A stretch of 64,000 nt of DNA from Fragilariopsis cylindrus CCMP1102 (taxonomy: Eukaryota > Bacillariophyta > Bacillariophyceae > Bacillariales > Bacillariaceae), in the NCBI GenBank assembly GCA_900095095.1, contig FMBT01000339.1, positions 186,001-250,000 on the forward strand. The letters run 5' to 3'. Both the position numbers and the translations under genes were made by a program. Below the pieces are notes generated by a model. It ran no database searches. It was not told the DNA's origin and saw only the letters and a program-made list of their open reading frames with translations. Positions 21,150 through 33,218 of this stretch are shown here, piece by piece. Each line of letters begins with the position of its first letter. Position 1 is the first letter of the stretch.

Positions 21150-24100
21150 TTATATCATCACATATTTAATTTTCTTCACAACCATCAACGACTTCGAAAG
21201 TTGTTTAAGCTCCTGTTCTAGTGCTGTATGAACTTGATGCAAACTAGAACGCTCATTTTTCCTATGTACTCGATTATGATTGTAGGCTTCGCATTTGGTT
21301 GTGAGCTTCCGAATATACTCACGCAATCGGCAATTCTTGTCCTGCAATTTGTCAATGGCTCTGGTTTGTCGTTCACTCCAAACATCCCAATCATCTAATT
21401 TGGTCGTGAGCTTACGAATATATTCACGCAATCGACTATTTTTATTCTCACATGATTGAAGGTTCATCTTCAGAGAATGCTCTTCGTTTTCTTTCGATCG
21501 TAATTGTGAGGTAACATCATTAATGTCGGAGTTCATAAAATTGAGTTGAGAATTCAGTTCTAATAGCTGCGACTCCTTTTTCTCCAACGTTGAGGAAGCT
21601 TCAAGCAATAACGATTTGACCTTGCTGAACTCCTCTCTCTTATCAGTTAGGTATTTTTCGGACTCATCCTTTATTTCCTTTAGTTCCGATTCCAACACTT
21701 GTTATTATTACTCGCCTCATTTTCGCGTTGCTGCATCACAGCCATAGCCTCCGACATTTCTTTAATCTGCGAAGTGGATCGTTCCATTTCTTGTTCTGCC
21801 TGACGAAGTAGGCCGAACAAGGATTCATTTTGCGCCTTTTGATCTTCCGCCAACTTCATCTGATTTGTTTCGTGTAGTTCACGAGTTGACACGTCGCTAT
21901 TGATGCTCTCGACCTGTAGTTCCAATTCAGGAATTCGTGCAGTTGTGTGGTGCATCGCTGTAATTTCATCACTAATGAATGGAATCGTGGCTTTCCAACT
22001 ATCAATTTCCTTCATCGCTGATTCGAATTGACAATTCTGGATTTCGTCGGAATTAAAATGAGATAGATCTTGACAGCATCCTAGATCTTGAAGTAATCGA
22101 TTAAAATTTCTTCGTTCCTCTGCCAGTTGACTTATATTGGATAGCAAATCTGATTTCTCAGTCTCCAATTTTTCGATCCGCTCTTGTTTCTCTTCCATCT
22201 GCGATTTCATCTTGAGCTTCAGATTTGAATACGATTCCTTTAATTGAGATGATTCCTTAACAGTTAGAGAAAGCTTGCACTTCAACTCAGCTCGCTCCTT
22301 CCGCATATCCTCGTAAGCGAATTGCGACTCAAAATCTCTATCCTCTGCATCTGACTGTGCTTGCAATTGAGCACTTTTGAATCCATTCACAATTGCCTCG
22401 AGCTTCAATTTCGATTCAACCTCGTACGAGAGTTTTGTAATAGTTTCTTGATGCAAACGTTTGAGTTCCGATGTTTCGCGCAAAGTCGCCTGCAAAGATC
22501 TGTGAGTATCAGCTGATTCAAGTTCTTTCTGTTCTACGATCGAGTTAATTTTACTAGACTGATACAGCTGTAAATCTTCGAACCGTCTCTTGTATTCATC
22601 GCTCGAACGGGTACTAAATTCTAGTTCCATTTTAATTTCGGCAACGAAAGATTCAAGCTCGTTCGTTCGCTTCTCGAATTCTTCCTTTTCATTTCGGATT
22701 TGAACAAATTCTTTCGTCAGACGTTCTTTTTCGTCTTCGATGACTTTTCTCTCCCCTTCTTCCTCTGTCAGCTGCTTGAAGAAGTTTTCCTTTTCGGTCT
22801 GAATTGAAACGACTGTACAGCGCAATTCTTTGATCTCTGTTTTTGCTTCTACTAATGCTATTTCCACTAGACTATATTCCTCGCTTCTCCTGGATGCATT
22901 CAGAGATAATCGTCCATTTTCCTGTTCAAGCGTTTCGATTGTTGTTTTCTGTGCCTCGATCTGATCCTTCAATTTCGAAGAACGGTCCTTGACTCTTTTG
23001 CACTCAATCATAGCTGTCTCGAGAGACTCTCTAAACCTATCTAGGTTGGTAGCAGAAGAAACTACAGATCCAGTACGCACTATAGACCCAAGGGTCATGT
23101 CGAGAGAGAGGAGATCAGAGGAAATTGAGAGATTATGAGCACGAGGACTTCTAGCCTCCTCCATCAGCATAAACATCTCGTCTTCATCTTCTACGGGAGT
23201 GTTCTGAATTGGTATTGTAGCACTAATTAAATTAATAGAAGTACTGTATTGTCGACCATCGTTCAGATCGTCGCCTTCCTCCTCCATCTCGTCTTCTTGC
23301 ATATTTGATACAACTGAAGAAATGGAGTCCTTTTCGAACAACAAGGAAGATCGAAGAAGTGAAACGGTTCCAGTTAGCTTTTCAAGCCTATCAGAGAAAT
23401 CGACAACCATTCCATCAAGATCAGTTTCCAGCTGTTTGTACCGCTTTCCCATCCGTAACGTCGTAGCTTGTATCATAGATACAAGCTCCACTTGCTGATT
23501 ACCATCGGTACACATTCCGGCATTCAACGTTGGTGTAACAAGTAACCACTCTGATTCGCGTTTCATTGCGGCAATACTAGCTTTAACATGAACCAACTCT
23601 TTTTCTAGGGAAAACAAGTGTTCATCGACATCTGCCACATCTTTAAGCTTAGGATTGAATTGTGTTACTTCAATAAGGCGTCGTTCCAACGGCTCGATAA
23701 GTCGCATATACGTCTCTACTCCTCGTTTCAGATGGACCTGTAATGATTCCGACTTCTGACATTCGTCTTGGAGTTTCTTCTGTGTCAAGTCAAGCTTCTC
23801 CTGTACGTTTCCCAGTTGTCTCCCAAGGAACTCATTTTCACTTTGAATCTTTGAATCTTCCGCTGAAATTTCATATGATGATGACTGGAGCATGACCCGA
23901 AGTTGGTTTAGTTCCATTTCAAGAGCTTCATTCTTACCTTTAAGTTTCTCCGTTTCTTCAGTACATCCTCGTTCAGTCTGCTGGCCCATCTTAGCCTTTT
24001 CTACCAGTTCTCCAATTTGTTGTTGCAGACTTTTACTAGCAGTACCAAATTCATTAGTATCAACAGAATATTCGGAGGCAGTACTATCGCGTTCCGATAT

Positions 24101-25939
24101 AATCGAAGATGCCAGAGACAAACCAGGAGAGTATCCTTTGTTCAACTCGAGACTACCCATTGCTTGTTTGATCACAATTTGTAGATTTTCGTCCTCGATG
24201 GCTTTGATCCTCAGATTCTCAGAAGCCGAGTTGACGTCCTGTCTCAATTTATTAATTATCTCCTCTTGTTCCAATATTCTTTTCGACTTCATATCCTCCT
24301 TTTCTTTAGTATCGAGGCTTTGACTTTCTTTTTCCTGTGCCAACATGGCAACTTGTTCCTGTAGTCTTTCGTTATTTACCTCAAGTCCAGTAATCGTAGA
24401 GGATAGTTCCACACATGTTTGATCTGCAAAACGAACTTCTTTTACCAAAGTTTGATTTCGATCCAATAGAGTCTTGAGAGGATTTTCGTCAATTATAGTT
24501 CCTCTGGGAGTAGCCGCTGTTACCTTCAGAGCCTGTTCGAGTTCCACAACGCGTTCTTTCAATTTATCCTGAACCTGATCGGTGTTGTTCTGTTGAACTT
24601 TAAGATTCGACTCAAGTTCTCCAATCCGATCGAGGTAAATGTCGTCATTTTTCTGCAGAAATTTTAGCTTGATTTTTCCCTGTGCAACGGTGGTTGTCTC
24701 ATCAGGGACGGTGGCTAAAGCCAACGACGTGGGCCCTGCTGATTCTGATTCCGCTGCCGCAGCAGTTAAATCTTGAAATGGAAGAAATTGGAGAGATAAT
24801 TTCTTTTCATTTTGGATCCGATCGGAGGAAAGATGGGATGAAGTCTCCATAGCTCCACGAGAATCTTCATTGGACGACAACTGAATCGACTGGATCATAG
24901 ACTCTTGAAGTAATGATCCGGGGTGAGTTGATAGATCCTCGTCTTCCGCGTCAACCCATTTTTGTCGAACTTTAGCTGGAGTGGGTTGGCCCAACCGATT
25001 GTTTTCAAGATGGGAGGAAGTCTCCATAGCTCCACGAGAATCTTCATTGGACGACAACTGAATCGACTGGATCATAGACTCTTGAAGTAATGATCCGGGG
25101 TGAGTTGATAGATCCTCGTCTTCCGCGTCAACCCATTTTTGTCGAACTTTAGCTGGAGTGGGTTGGCCCAACCGATTGTTTTCAGAAAGAAGATTTGGAC
25201 TAGAAGAGTATCCGGGTACAATGGCTTGATCACTAAAGCATGTTACACTATCTCGTCGAAATATGATATGCTTATCCTCTTCTCTCGCCGTAGAGAGATC
25301 ACTAGTATTAGCGGGTGAGGACAACAACTCCATCCTATCAGGGTTTCCAATCTCGGACGTTTCTTCGTGCGTGTAGAATGAGCTTTGAATCAGCTCCCCG
25401 TCATCATCTTCTAACCAATGAATTCGAGTTGGAATTTTATCGCCATAATTTCCTGGAGATTCTTTCGATCTCGCGGCTCTATCGTTTTTAATGCTGCGAG
25501 GAGACTTCTCGGATGAATTTCGGTCGTAACTTTCCCTATCTTTTGAAGAACCTTGGTAGTGTTCCATCATTGCCCAGGCAGATGGAACTGAAAAGTTTTC
25601 ATCATCGTCGTCATCGTCATCGTCGCTAACCTTGATAGATTCGTTTAAAGTCCTTCCAGCGGCATAGTTTCCCTCTTCATCCTCAGCTTCGTCCATAGTT
25701 ACGGATATGGACAAATGGGGGAATTTTTTAGTCCTGATATTACTGATGTTGTCATTATTTTTTGTGGTACCATTCAGATTATTGCTGCTGACAGGAATAT
25801 AGTTTTCCTTATCTGTTTGTGGAGGGGGCAATATTCGTACAGGAGCAGCGGACAACATCAATTTCCCCTTTGAGGGAGGAAATTTTTCGTTTTGTTCCCT
25901 CATCCTTTGACGGATACGTTCGGTATTGAACTTTTTCAT
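21150..25939 (-). CDS. Very long coiled-coil protein (about 1,600 residues)
   Basis: The first ATG is 25939 (MKKFNTERIRQRMREQNEKF). The first ~430 residues are acidic and disordered, with DDDDDDDE runs and a perfect 59-residue tandem repeat. From about 435 onward almost everything is heptad-like coiled coil rich in Glu, Lys, Leu and Gln, as in golgins, centrosomal or kinetochore-linker proteins. The tail repeats RLREYIRKLTTK twice, about 40 residues apart. One frame break near 21695 (one base missing after NNNK) separates the last 180 residues. No motor head, GRIP or other terminal domain is recognised, so the location is open. Intron-free. Confidence 0.75.
24831..25184 (-). repeat. 177-bp tandem duplication inside the coiled-coil gene
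   Basis: Two adjoining 177-bp units (24831-25007 and 25008-25184) differ by about one base and encode identical 59-residue blocks starting ENNRLGQPTPAKVRQKW. The near identity points to a recent in-frame duplication. Confidence 0.9.
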
Positions 25940-26644
25940 TGCTGTTATTGTTTGGATTTTTCCGCCGTCCACTTAGATGAGAGTTTGTTCTGTTAATTAT
26001 GTTCTTCGATCCTCGATTCACTTCGTCTCACTCTATGTTACACGAACAGTATGCTTCAGCTTTCTTGTTATTGCGACGTTGGATCAACCTCTACAGTTGT
26101 AATTGAATGAGCAAAGACATGATTTTTCAAAAGCACGTCCATCTTTTTTTTTGAATCGCACGCGGTCCGTCCTCTAAGGGGGTTGTTGTTTTGCTCAGGG
26201 GTAATAAATATTATAGGAAAAAGGGGGTGTTTATGCCCTTCTTTTGGCTCGACATTAAAAATAGATATATGTAAAAACAAATCAGGGTATTAACTCTGTA
26301 TTCAAGCATACCCGTAAATACAGTAGATGATTGTGTGGAAGTTCATTTACAGTTATTATTTGTTGACGACAATCCAATCGATACCACCTATTACTGTACT
26401 CCGGTACCCTCTGCTCTCGGCTAAAACTAATACAGTGCTATTACCACACTACCTTTTCCAGCCATCGGTGGCATTCCACAACCGAAAATGTCTACGAGAA
26501 AGTCTTGAATTAATTTGTTATATATATACTTGAAGTATTGAGTTAAAACGAACGAACGAACGAACTGACTGACTATACCAAAATTGGAAGAAACAAAACG
26601 AACTTGTTATAATCCAAACTTTTCATTACCGACACATTAATAAA
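25940..26644. other. Divergent intergenic region, no gene seen
   Basis: About 700 bases between the coiled-coil gene and the Rheb-like gene. Only short ORFs without protein-like composition are present. A run of CGAA units (ACGAACGAACGAACGAA) sits near 26550 in the likely Rheb leader. Confidence 0.5.
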
Positions 26645-27474
26645 ATGAGCAGCAGCAATAATAATAGTAACAATAACAATAGTAAGAACCCGACGGTTGT
26701 TCACCGCAAAGTTGCATTTTTAGGATTCCGTTCGGTGGGGAAGTCGTCACTGGTCAATTCATTCGTCACGGGAACCTTTTCTGAAAGATATGACCCAACG
26801 ATAGAAAGCACACATCACAAAACGATTCGTTTTCGCAGAGTACACTTTGCAACGGATATTGTCGATACTGCCGGTATGGATGAATTTTCTAGGTTATCTC
26901 GTAATGCTTCTTTGGGAGTTCACGGATATGCTCTTGTATTTTCTGTCGCTTCCAGGCAATCATTTGATATGATAGGTAGGTGTTATGTGTGTACTCGTTG
27001 TTTATGATGAGATGCCACTACGCTATTACATAATAATGGATTCACTAAGTAGATTGATCATTGTGCTGGTCGAAAAGATTTTATTACTGTGAAACACAAA
27101 TATGAAAAGCTGCATTTCAATCTGCATAGAGAACTCAAATCGTGCAACAAAATTCTCACAAAAAACTTCTACATCCGCATTCTACTATTTGCTACTATAT
27201 AGACCAAGTGAACGGTGCATTGCTCAATTCTTTGGGAGATCTACCTGACGTGCCTCGTGTTCTAGTAGGGAGCAAGAACGATATGACTGAAGGTCGACAG
27301 GTAGACGCGGTAGATGCTCAAAAATTGGCTGACTCTTGGGGCGTTCCTTACATTGAATGTTCAAGCAAAAGTGGGATTGGGGTCGCTGATGTATTTCATA
27401 CACTTTTGAAAGAGATAGAAAAAGATGATGGTCTATTAGTCGAAAATGAAAACGGTGGATGTGTGTTGAGTTGA
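26645..27474 (+). CDS. Rheb-like Ras-family small GTPase
   Basis: Rheb activates TOR complex 1 at endomembranes. Exon 1 is 26645-26975, intron 26976-27202, exon 2 27203-27474, giving 200 residues in an unbroken frame. After an Asn/Ser leader come the P-loop GFRSVGKSS (27-35; the Arg after Phe/Tyr is a Rheb mark), effector YDPTIE (49-54), G3 DTAGMDE (74-80), base-binding GSKNDM and the SSKSG block. The protein ends in the prenylation box CVLS. The usual Gln of G3 is Met here, which should weaken GTP hydrolysis, and NKxD has become SKND. ATG 26645 is the first in frame. Confidence 0.85.
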
Positions 27475-29052
27475 TCGATGTACCAAATTGATTGTAACAC
27501 TTTATTGATACCTGGAGAAGCAACAGTTTATTTTACGAAGCATAATAATGTGCCATTTGAATGCAAAAGTAAGCCTCTTTGCAATCAAATGTCAACAAAC
27601 GTCACCTTGTCACCTCATCAAAAGCCTCCAATAAGGTTCAAACCCATATAAGGTGGTCGTACAGTTATTTTTTTGAATAGGCTATTTGAATAAGGTATAT
27701 TTGCATGCCACGGACCTGGATGGACTAGATTAGCATTCAGTCACGAAAATTTTTCTCTCACATCATCAATGATAAGATCACATCTTTAGTGTTGCCTTAA
27801 CTACTGGTCTACTCTACTCTAATATCTCTAATATATCTGATATCTCTAATATAGTCTAATATAGTCTAATGTGGCAGTAGATCCCCAGGGTATGGCATAA
27901 TTTTATTGAAAGTAAACATAGGTATTATTACTGAGCAGAAAAGAGTTTCCACCGAGACAAGGTGCACAATGATTTTTGGGACATTCAAGCAAAAATCAAG
28001 GATTAAATGATGCGCACAAACAGCTGTAACATGTATGGAGGCTACGTGACATCAGTTCTGCAGCATAGGGCAAAATGGCTGAAAGGCTGAAAAAAGTCTT
28101 CAAAGAAAAATGTCATTAAAAGTACATATCTCACCTCCTCGAAGAAAAAACTTGCAAGGCAGATTGTGACTAGAATCTTCTATGAATGATATCACATTCA
28201 ACAATGATGATATCATGGATGAGGTCATCACCTAGGTACAAAAGCATACACCTTTGGTGAGATGGTATATATATAGTAGTAATAATTGGAACAGGTGCTT
28301 TACAAAAAAAGCACAGTTTCCATGGTATCAAAATTTGGAGTTTGACCAAAACAGTTTGCCAAATATGGTAGCAATATGTCAAGCTTTGTAAATTGAAGTT
28401 TGCAGCAGCAGCAGTAGCAGTGATGATGATTAGTGAGTTGGTATGTGTTATATTGATATTCCCTGCTGTACTTAACAAATAGATATAATAAGAAAGAAAA
28501 CTGACAAAAAGAGGTACATAGGCAGGTCTCTGGTAGAAGAAGAGAGTTGTCAGGCAAAATATGGCAGCAATATCAAGAAAATGTAGTAATGCTTGCTGGG
28601 TTAGTATATAATTATAAACAATGCTGGGCAAATAATGTAAAAATAATGCCTTGTCGTATCGTAAGAGATACAATGTAGAGCAAGTAAGTGTTTTTTTGTT
28701 TTGGAATTTATGAGTATGGAGAACTTTTGGACTATTTTTTACAATGAAGAGTAGCCATTTACCTTGCTGGTATTTCATGCGAAGCTTCAACAAACTCTGG
28801 ATTTTTGCTTTTTCTGGTCAATAGTTGTAAGTGAGATTCAAAATTTATTCCTTGAAAGAACGATGGACAGACATTCCGCTGCCCACCGCCACAAAAAGGC
28901 TATAATATATTTCTCCTCACAAAATGCATCGCACACAAGAATAATCGTGATCTCAGATTTTCATTTTTATTGTCCTTAAGAAATTTAAATATTATAAATC
29001 CTTCTAAAGAAACAAAATCCAACAATCTTTCTCATCTCTTAATAGATAAACC
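27475..29052. other. 1.6-kb gene-free stretch
   Basis: No supportable gene. Around 27820-27870 there is an imperfect array of TCTAATATCTC / AGTCTAATAT units. A 200-codon minus-strand ORF at 28170-28793 lacks an ATG and protein-like composition and was rejected. The last ~100 bases are the leader of the TTC27 gene. Confidence 0.5.
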
Positions 29053-32000
29053 ATGGAAGAAACAACAAAAACAAGTGAAACTGTTAGCAGCAACGAAAAC
29101 GATGATGACGACGACGACGATTCGGAGATCAGTGATTTTGGATTCGCAACGTTGGATTTGACCGGGGTGGACTTTGGCGGGAACAGTGACGGCGACGGTG
29201 ACGGCGACGGTGACGATGATGGTGGTGTTGCGAATCTTCTTTCTGATGAAAACGTAGGCGCATTGGAAATTAAGCATCGACCATTTATGAAAGTCGGGAA
29301 GTCAAAGTTGTCGGGATCAACAACATCAATAAAAACTGTTAGCAGCAACGAAAACGACGACGATTCGAAGAGCAGTAGTTTTGAGTTTGCAGCGTTGGAT
29401 TCGACTGGGGTGGAATTTGGCGTTGATGGTGTTACGTTCCTTCTTTCTGAGGAAGACTCCGGTGCATTAGAAATCGAGAAACGAATGTTGGTGAAAGTCG
29501 GGGAGTCGAATTCGTTGGATGGCCTCAATTATCAGTCAACAAAAGAACCTAATAGTGATACTGGTTCTATATCTTCGTCAGCACAATGGCAACGACTTTT
29601 TCATCTCGCAGAGTTGGTAACTGATGGAAAATACGCAAATGCCCTGAAGAGTCCCTCCGCACAATGGCTACTAGCAAGTGACAATGATGATGACAATGAC
29701 AATGATGACGACGACGATTATTTTTGGAATAGAGTTCAACGAAAATTGATGAAAATAAAAACTGTGTCGGAGGGTGTTGAGGCAGAGATCGTTGCCGTAG
29801 CTGCCTTTAATCTATTTCTGCAGTTAAATTACACTGGACCATCACTGGACGATAATAAAATTAACGACGATGATGACAAAGAATCATTCTCTCTCGAGGG
29901 CATTAATCCCCATGTCTGTTTTTCGAACTATCTACAATCATCATCTGGGAAAACATTCGACGAGACGAATCACAGTATAACAGCTAAAAGAGATACCAAA
30001 TATCACAACACAGTCCTATCGGAACTTTCCGTCGACGGAATGTTGCCCTGTTCAGTAGTAGAAGGTCCTTATTTGCTCCTTTTGGCACGATCTATTCTGT
30101 CGAATCTCGTTTCGGTCACAGCTAAAAGTATCTCGCTACCGAAAAGCTGGATGGCCAGTAATGATGGGTCAACAAACCTTCCTCCCAAATTTTTACAAAT
30201 AACATCCAAACTTGTTGCAGCTTCTATGTGGAGCGCTCGTGCGACTGTAGCTCATGAGAGATTACTAATTGGGGACGAGCCATCCGATACATTATGGAAG
30301 GAAGTTCAAGCTATTTTTGAAAGACGATGTCTCGTGGATTTTAACAATCAGGACGAGGAATACCATATTGATAGCCAGAAATTCAAGGCGACAATTTATT
30401 TGGAATACGGTTTGGCGTCCTACTACTTCGAACATACCAAGAAAGGAAAACGACTCTTTGATTTAGCGAAAAAAACATCTGGATTGTCTGTTGAGGTGAC
30501 AGGTTCTGAAGGCAAAAGAACAAAGTATCAGCAAACGGCAATGGCTCAAATGATTGTTCGAGCGTCATCTGCGACGATTCCTATTAACGACACATCTACA
30601 GCAGCAACAGTGACGACGGAGAATAAATCGACAATTCCATGTTCGGATTCTAACACAGAAAAAGTTAAATCCAGCATGATTGATCATACTGAAGATAGCC
30701 CTCTACTTGAAAATATTAAGTATGAAGATGCAAACGATAATAAAATTCGTGACTTAAATGTTTTGGACCAAAGCATTTTATTGGCTATGTGCTTGGATGT
30801 AAAGAACACAAACCCAGCAGATGGCTTGACAGGAGAAGAGATGGGTGCTTACTTGGCTCGTGTCCTGCACCATCACGACGATTGGATCATCTATTCAACT
30901 GCATTATTGGAGAGATCGTGGCTTGAATTCGTAGGAAACCATACTAAAGAAAGAGCGATTCTACAGATGCAGGCACTGGCGGATCAACATACCAATCGTT
31001 TAACTATTACACAGTCGACACGCAAAAGTGTTGAGGAATCTTCACCTGTTCAAGATCGTTTGAGGAATATACATACCATTGTCTATCCACCAAGATGGCA
31101 AATGCTTGCAGATATTGCAGAGCGATATGCGTCGTTGGGTATCGTAACGACAGCAGCCGAGATTTATACTGAGATTGAGTATTGGGACGAAGTGGTGGAT
31201 TGTTATCGCCGTGCTGGAAAAGATAGCCTAGCTGTAGAAATTGTTAAGGACCGTCTCACAATTTCTGAAACACCCAGAATGTGGATGGCACTTGGGGACC
31301 TTACTAATGACCCTGCTCACTACGAAAAGGCAATCGATCTTTCCAGGGGGCGCTTCTCAATGGCGTATATTGCATTGGGAAAGTATTATTATGACAAAGG
31401 GGACCTTTCAAGATCCGCATCATCGTACAAACAAGGTCTCAAATTGCGTCCTCTAATTCCTTCAGTATGGTTCCGATTAGGAACTATAAGTATGAAGCTT
31501 GGAGATTGGGATTCTGCCTTATCATCCTTTAGTGAAGTTGCGCAGCAGCAGCCAGATACAGCAGATGCTTGGTCAAACATAGCTGCAGTGCATATGCATA
31601 ACAAACAACCACTAAATGCTTATCCTGCATTGATTGAGTCTCTCAAACTGAATCGCAGTAATTGGCAAATGTGGGATAATAAGTTAAATGTTTGTCTTGA
31701 CCTTGAAAAATACGACGAAGCGGTTCAAGCATGTATCATGTTATTAGATCTGAAGACGACACATTCTGCAAAGGGCGTCCCAGACCTGTCAGAGAAATGT
31801 ATTCGAGCAATTGTTGGTGGAACTATCAGCGCTTATGGGAAGGCGAAGAAGGATGGAGAAGAGGGCACACTCGCAGCGGAGCGTCGTCGCTTGACTCGTG
31901 TACACGGCCTTTTAGAACGCATCCGCATAACTGTAAACGAGCCTTGGATATTCGAAACTATGGCATATTTTCATCATCATGTCGGACAGGATAAACATGT

Positions 32001-32274
32001 GTTTGAGAATCTGATGAAGGAGTATCGCGCTCTCTCGTCCATTCGTGCCTGGGAGAGGGATGACTACCAAGTTATCAAAATATGCCAAGTGATATCTCAA
32101 ATTGTCGATTATCAAAAAAGTAGCAAGGAGGAATTTATCAAGTCTAAATTCCTCGTGAGTGGTGTGTTGAAAAAGATTCAAAGATCTCGAACAGACATTG
32201 GAAAAATGCCAGAGGAAGTCAAGAGTCTGGAAAAACTTCTTGAAAACATAACAAACGAGATTTCTAATCTATAA
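29053..32274 (+). CDS. TTC27/Emw1-like tetratricopeptide-repeat protein
   Basis: A single 1,073-residue exon, unbroken, with ATG 29053. The N-terminus is acidic and internally duplicated (residues ~10-86 and ~95-154 share TVSSNENDDD, LDLTGV/LDSTGV and GALEI). The middle is helical. TPR units occupy roughly residues 680-920: YWDEVVDCYRRAGKDSLAVE, then WMALGDLTNDPAHYEKAIDL, the family mark ELSRGR-like DLSRGRFSMAYIALG, VWFRLGTISMKLGDWDSAL, AWSNIAAVHMHNKQPLNAY and NWQMWDNKL. This order matches TTC27 of animals and Emw1 of fission yeast (cell integrity). It probably scaffolds protein complexes; partners are unknown. The length is slightly above the ~840-residue animal form because of the acidic N-terminus. 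Confidence 0.85.
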   Translation: MEETTKTSETVSSNENDDDDDDDSEISDFGFATLDLTGVDFGGNSDGDGDGDGDDDGGVANLLSDENVGALEIKHRPFMKVGKSKLSGSTTSIKTVSSNENDDDSKSSSFEFAALDSTGVEFGVDGVTFLLSEEDSGALEIEKRMLVKVGESNSLDGLNYQSTKEPNSDTGSISSSAQWQRLFHLAELVTDGKYANALKSPSAQWLLASDNDDDNDNDDDDDYFWNRVQRKLMKIKTVSEGVEAEIVAVAAFNLFLQLNYTGPSLDDNKINDDDDKESFSLEGINPHVCFSNYLQSSSGKTFDETNHSITAKRDTKYHNTVLSELSVDGMLPCSVVEGPYLLLLARSILSNLVSVTAKSISLPKSWMASNDGSTNLPPKFLQITSKLVAASMWSARATVAHERLLIGDEPSDTLWKEVQAIFERRCLVDFNNQDEEYHIDSQKFKATIYLEYGLASYYFEHTKKGKRLFDLAKKTSGLSVEVTGSEGKRTKYQQTAMAQMIVRASSATIPINDTSTAATVTTENKSTIPCSDSNTEKVKSSMIDHTEDSPLLENIKYEDANDNKIRDLNVLDQSILLAMCLDVKNTNPADGLTGEEMGAYLARVLHHHDDWIIYSTALLERSWLEFVGNHTKERAILQMQALADQHTNRLTITQSTRKSVEESSPVQDRLRNIHTIVYPPRWQMLADIAERYASLGIVTTAAEIYTEIEYWDEVVDCYRRAGKDSLAVEIVKDRLTISETPRMWMALGDLTNDPAHYEKAIDLSRGRFSMAYIALGKYYYDKGDLSRSASSYKQGLKLRPLIPSVWFRLGTISMKLGDWDSALSSFSEVAQQQPDTADAWSNIAAVHMHNKQPLNAYPALIESLKLNRSNWQMWDNKLNVCLDLEKYDEAVQACIMLLDLKTTHSAKGVPDLSEKCIRAIVGGTISAYGKAKKDGEEGTLAAERRRLTRVHGLLERIRITVNEPWIFETMAYFHHHVGQDKHVFENLMKEYRALSSIRAWERDDYQVIKICQVISQIVDYQKSSKEEFIKSKFLVSGVLKKIQRSRTDIGKMPEEVKSLEKLLENITNEISNL

Positions 32275-32315
32275 TGCATATATAGTATATTCTGAAGTGG
32301 GAATTTGCCCTTCTT

Positions 32316-32910
32316 TTATTTACTGCTTTCAGTACTACTTTTTGACGTTGATAACGCATCAGGATTCTCTCGAATCCACTTAGGACTATAGTCAACTGAA
32401 ACCTCCCTGCTGATTTTATCTGCCAAGATAAAATCATTCCGCGTAAGTCCATAATTTTATGGGTATATATTTCAATTTCAACTTCACGATAATTCGTCAA
32501 GTGCAAATCTGGATGATGTTGTTCAAGTTCTGCAATATTACCCACGCATTGATGGAATCAATCGCAGCTTGGAAATTTTTTGCAGTGAATTTTCTGGACA
32601 AAGATAGAACATTATCACTTGATTCATTTAAGGTCCACAACGATGGATTTAGTGATGAAAGCTCGGATCTTGCTTCAATTAGCGACAACTTTGCTGAATC
32701 CTCCAGACCGGAACAAGGAACGCATTTCTGTTGAGGTAATAATGGCATGGTTACGGTGATCGATGGTTTCGTCAACGCAAATAGGAAATATACTGGTGGT
32801 ACCGCATGCAGAGCGGCAATGGAAGACAACGTACTGATCTCCGTAAAAGTACAATGAATACATACTATATGTAATGAAACGACGATGATGTATGTGAATA
32901 CGTCGAACAT
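32316..32910 (-). CDS. Pterin-4a-carbinolamine dehydratase (PCD/DCoH)
   Basis: PCD dehydrates 4a-hydroxytetrahydrobiopterin to recycle the cofactor of aromatic amino-acid hydroxylases. KCVPCSGLEDSAKLS is the usual opening of long PCDs. KNFQAAIDSINAW, AELEQHHPDLHLTNYREVEI (the catalytic His pair and Asp) and then THKIYGLTRNDFILADKI follow. The tail is Ser/Thr-rich with stop 32316-32318. ATG 32910 adds a hydrophobic leader that could be a signal or transit peptide; an internal Met just before PLLPQQKC is an alternative start. Two frame breaks (near 32550 and 32455) are each cured by one base in an A or T run. Its stop faces that of TTC27, only about 40 bases away. A degenerate partial copy lies at 49530-49700. 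Confidence 0.85.
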
Positions 32911-33218
32911 AGCGACGAACTCATCTGTAGGGTGCTACGGTCATTTCTTTGGGAAGAAATCATTCCTTTAAACTGAGTCACGCATACAAATACGTCACTA
33001 GTACAGTACAACTAGTGTGTAAACAATCAATCAACCACGTTAAAGAAACAACACAATCTTAAATCTCTTGACTCTCTCGGAGTAAATTAAATTAAATAAA
33101 ATTGACAACTAACCAATCAATAATCATCAATCAACAGTGTCATAAATACCATACCATTACCCCTTCTTCCAAGTAATATAGATACATTCATTAAGGCTGC
33201 AATATCGCAATCATCACG

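Noticed and set aside
28170-28793. 207-codon minus-strand ORF
   Set aside because: It starts at TTG, has Ile/Leu/Tyr-rich composition typical of AT-rich non-coding DNA, alternating low-complexity stretches and no motif.
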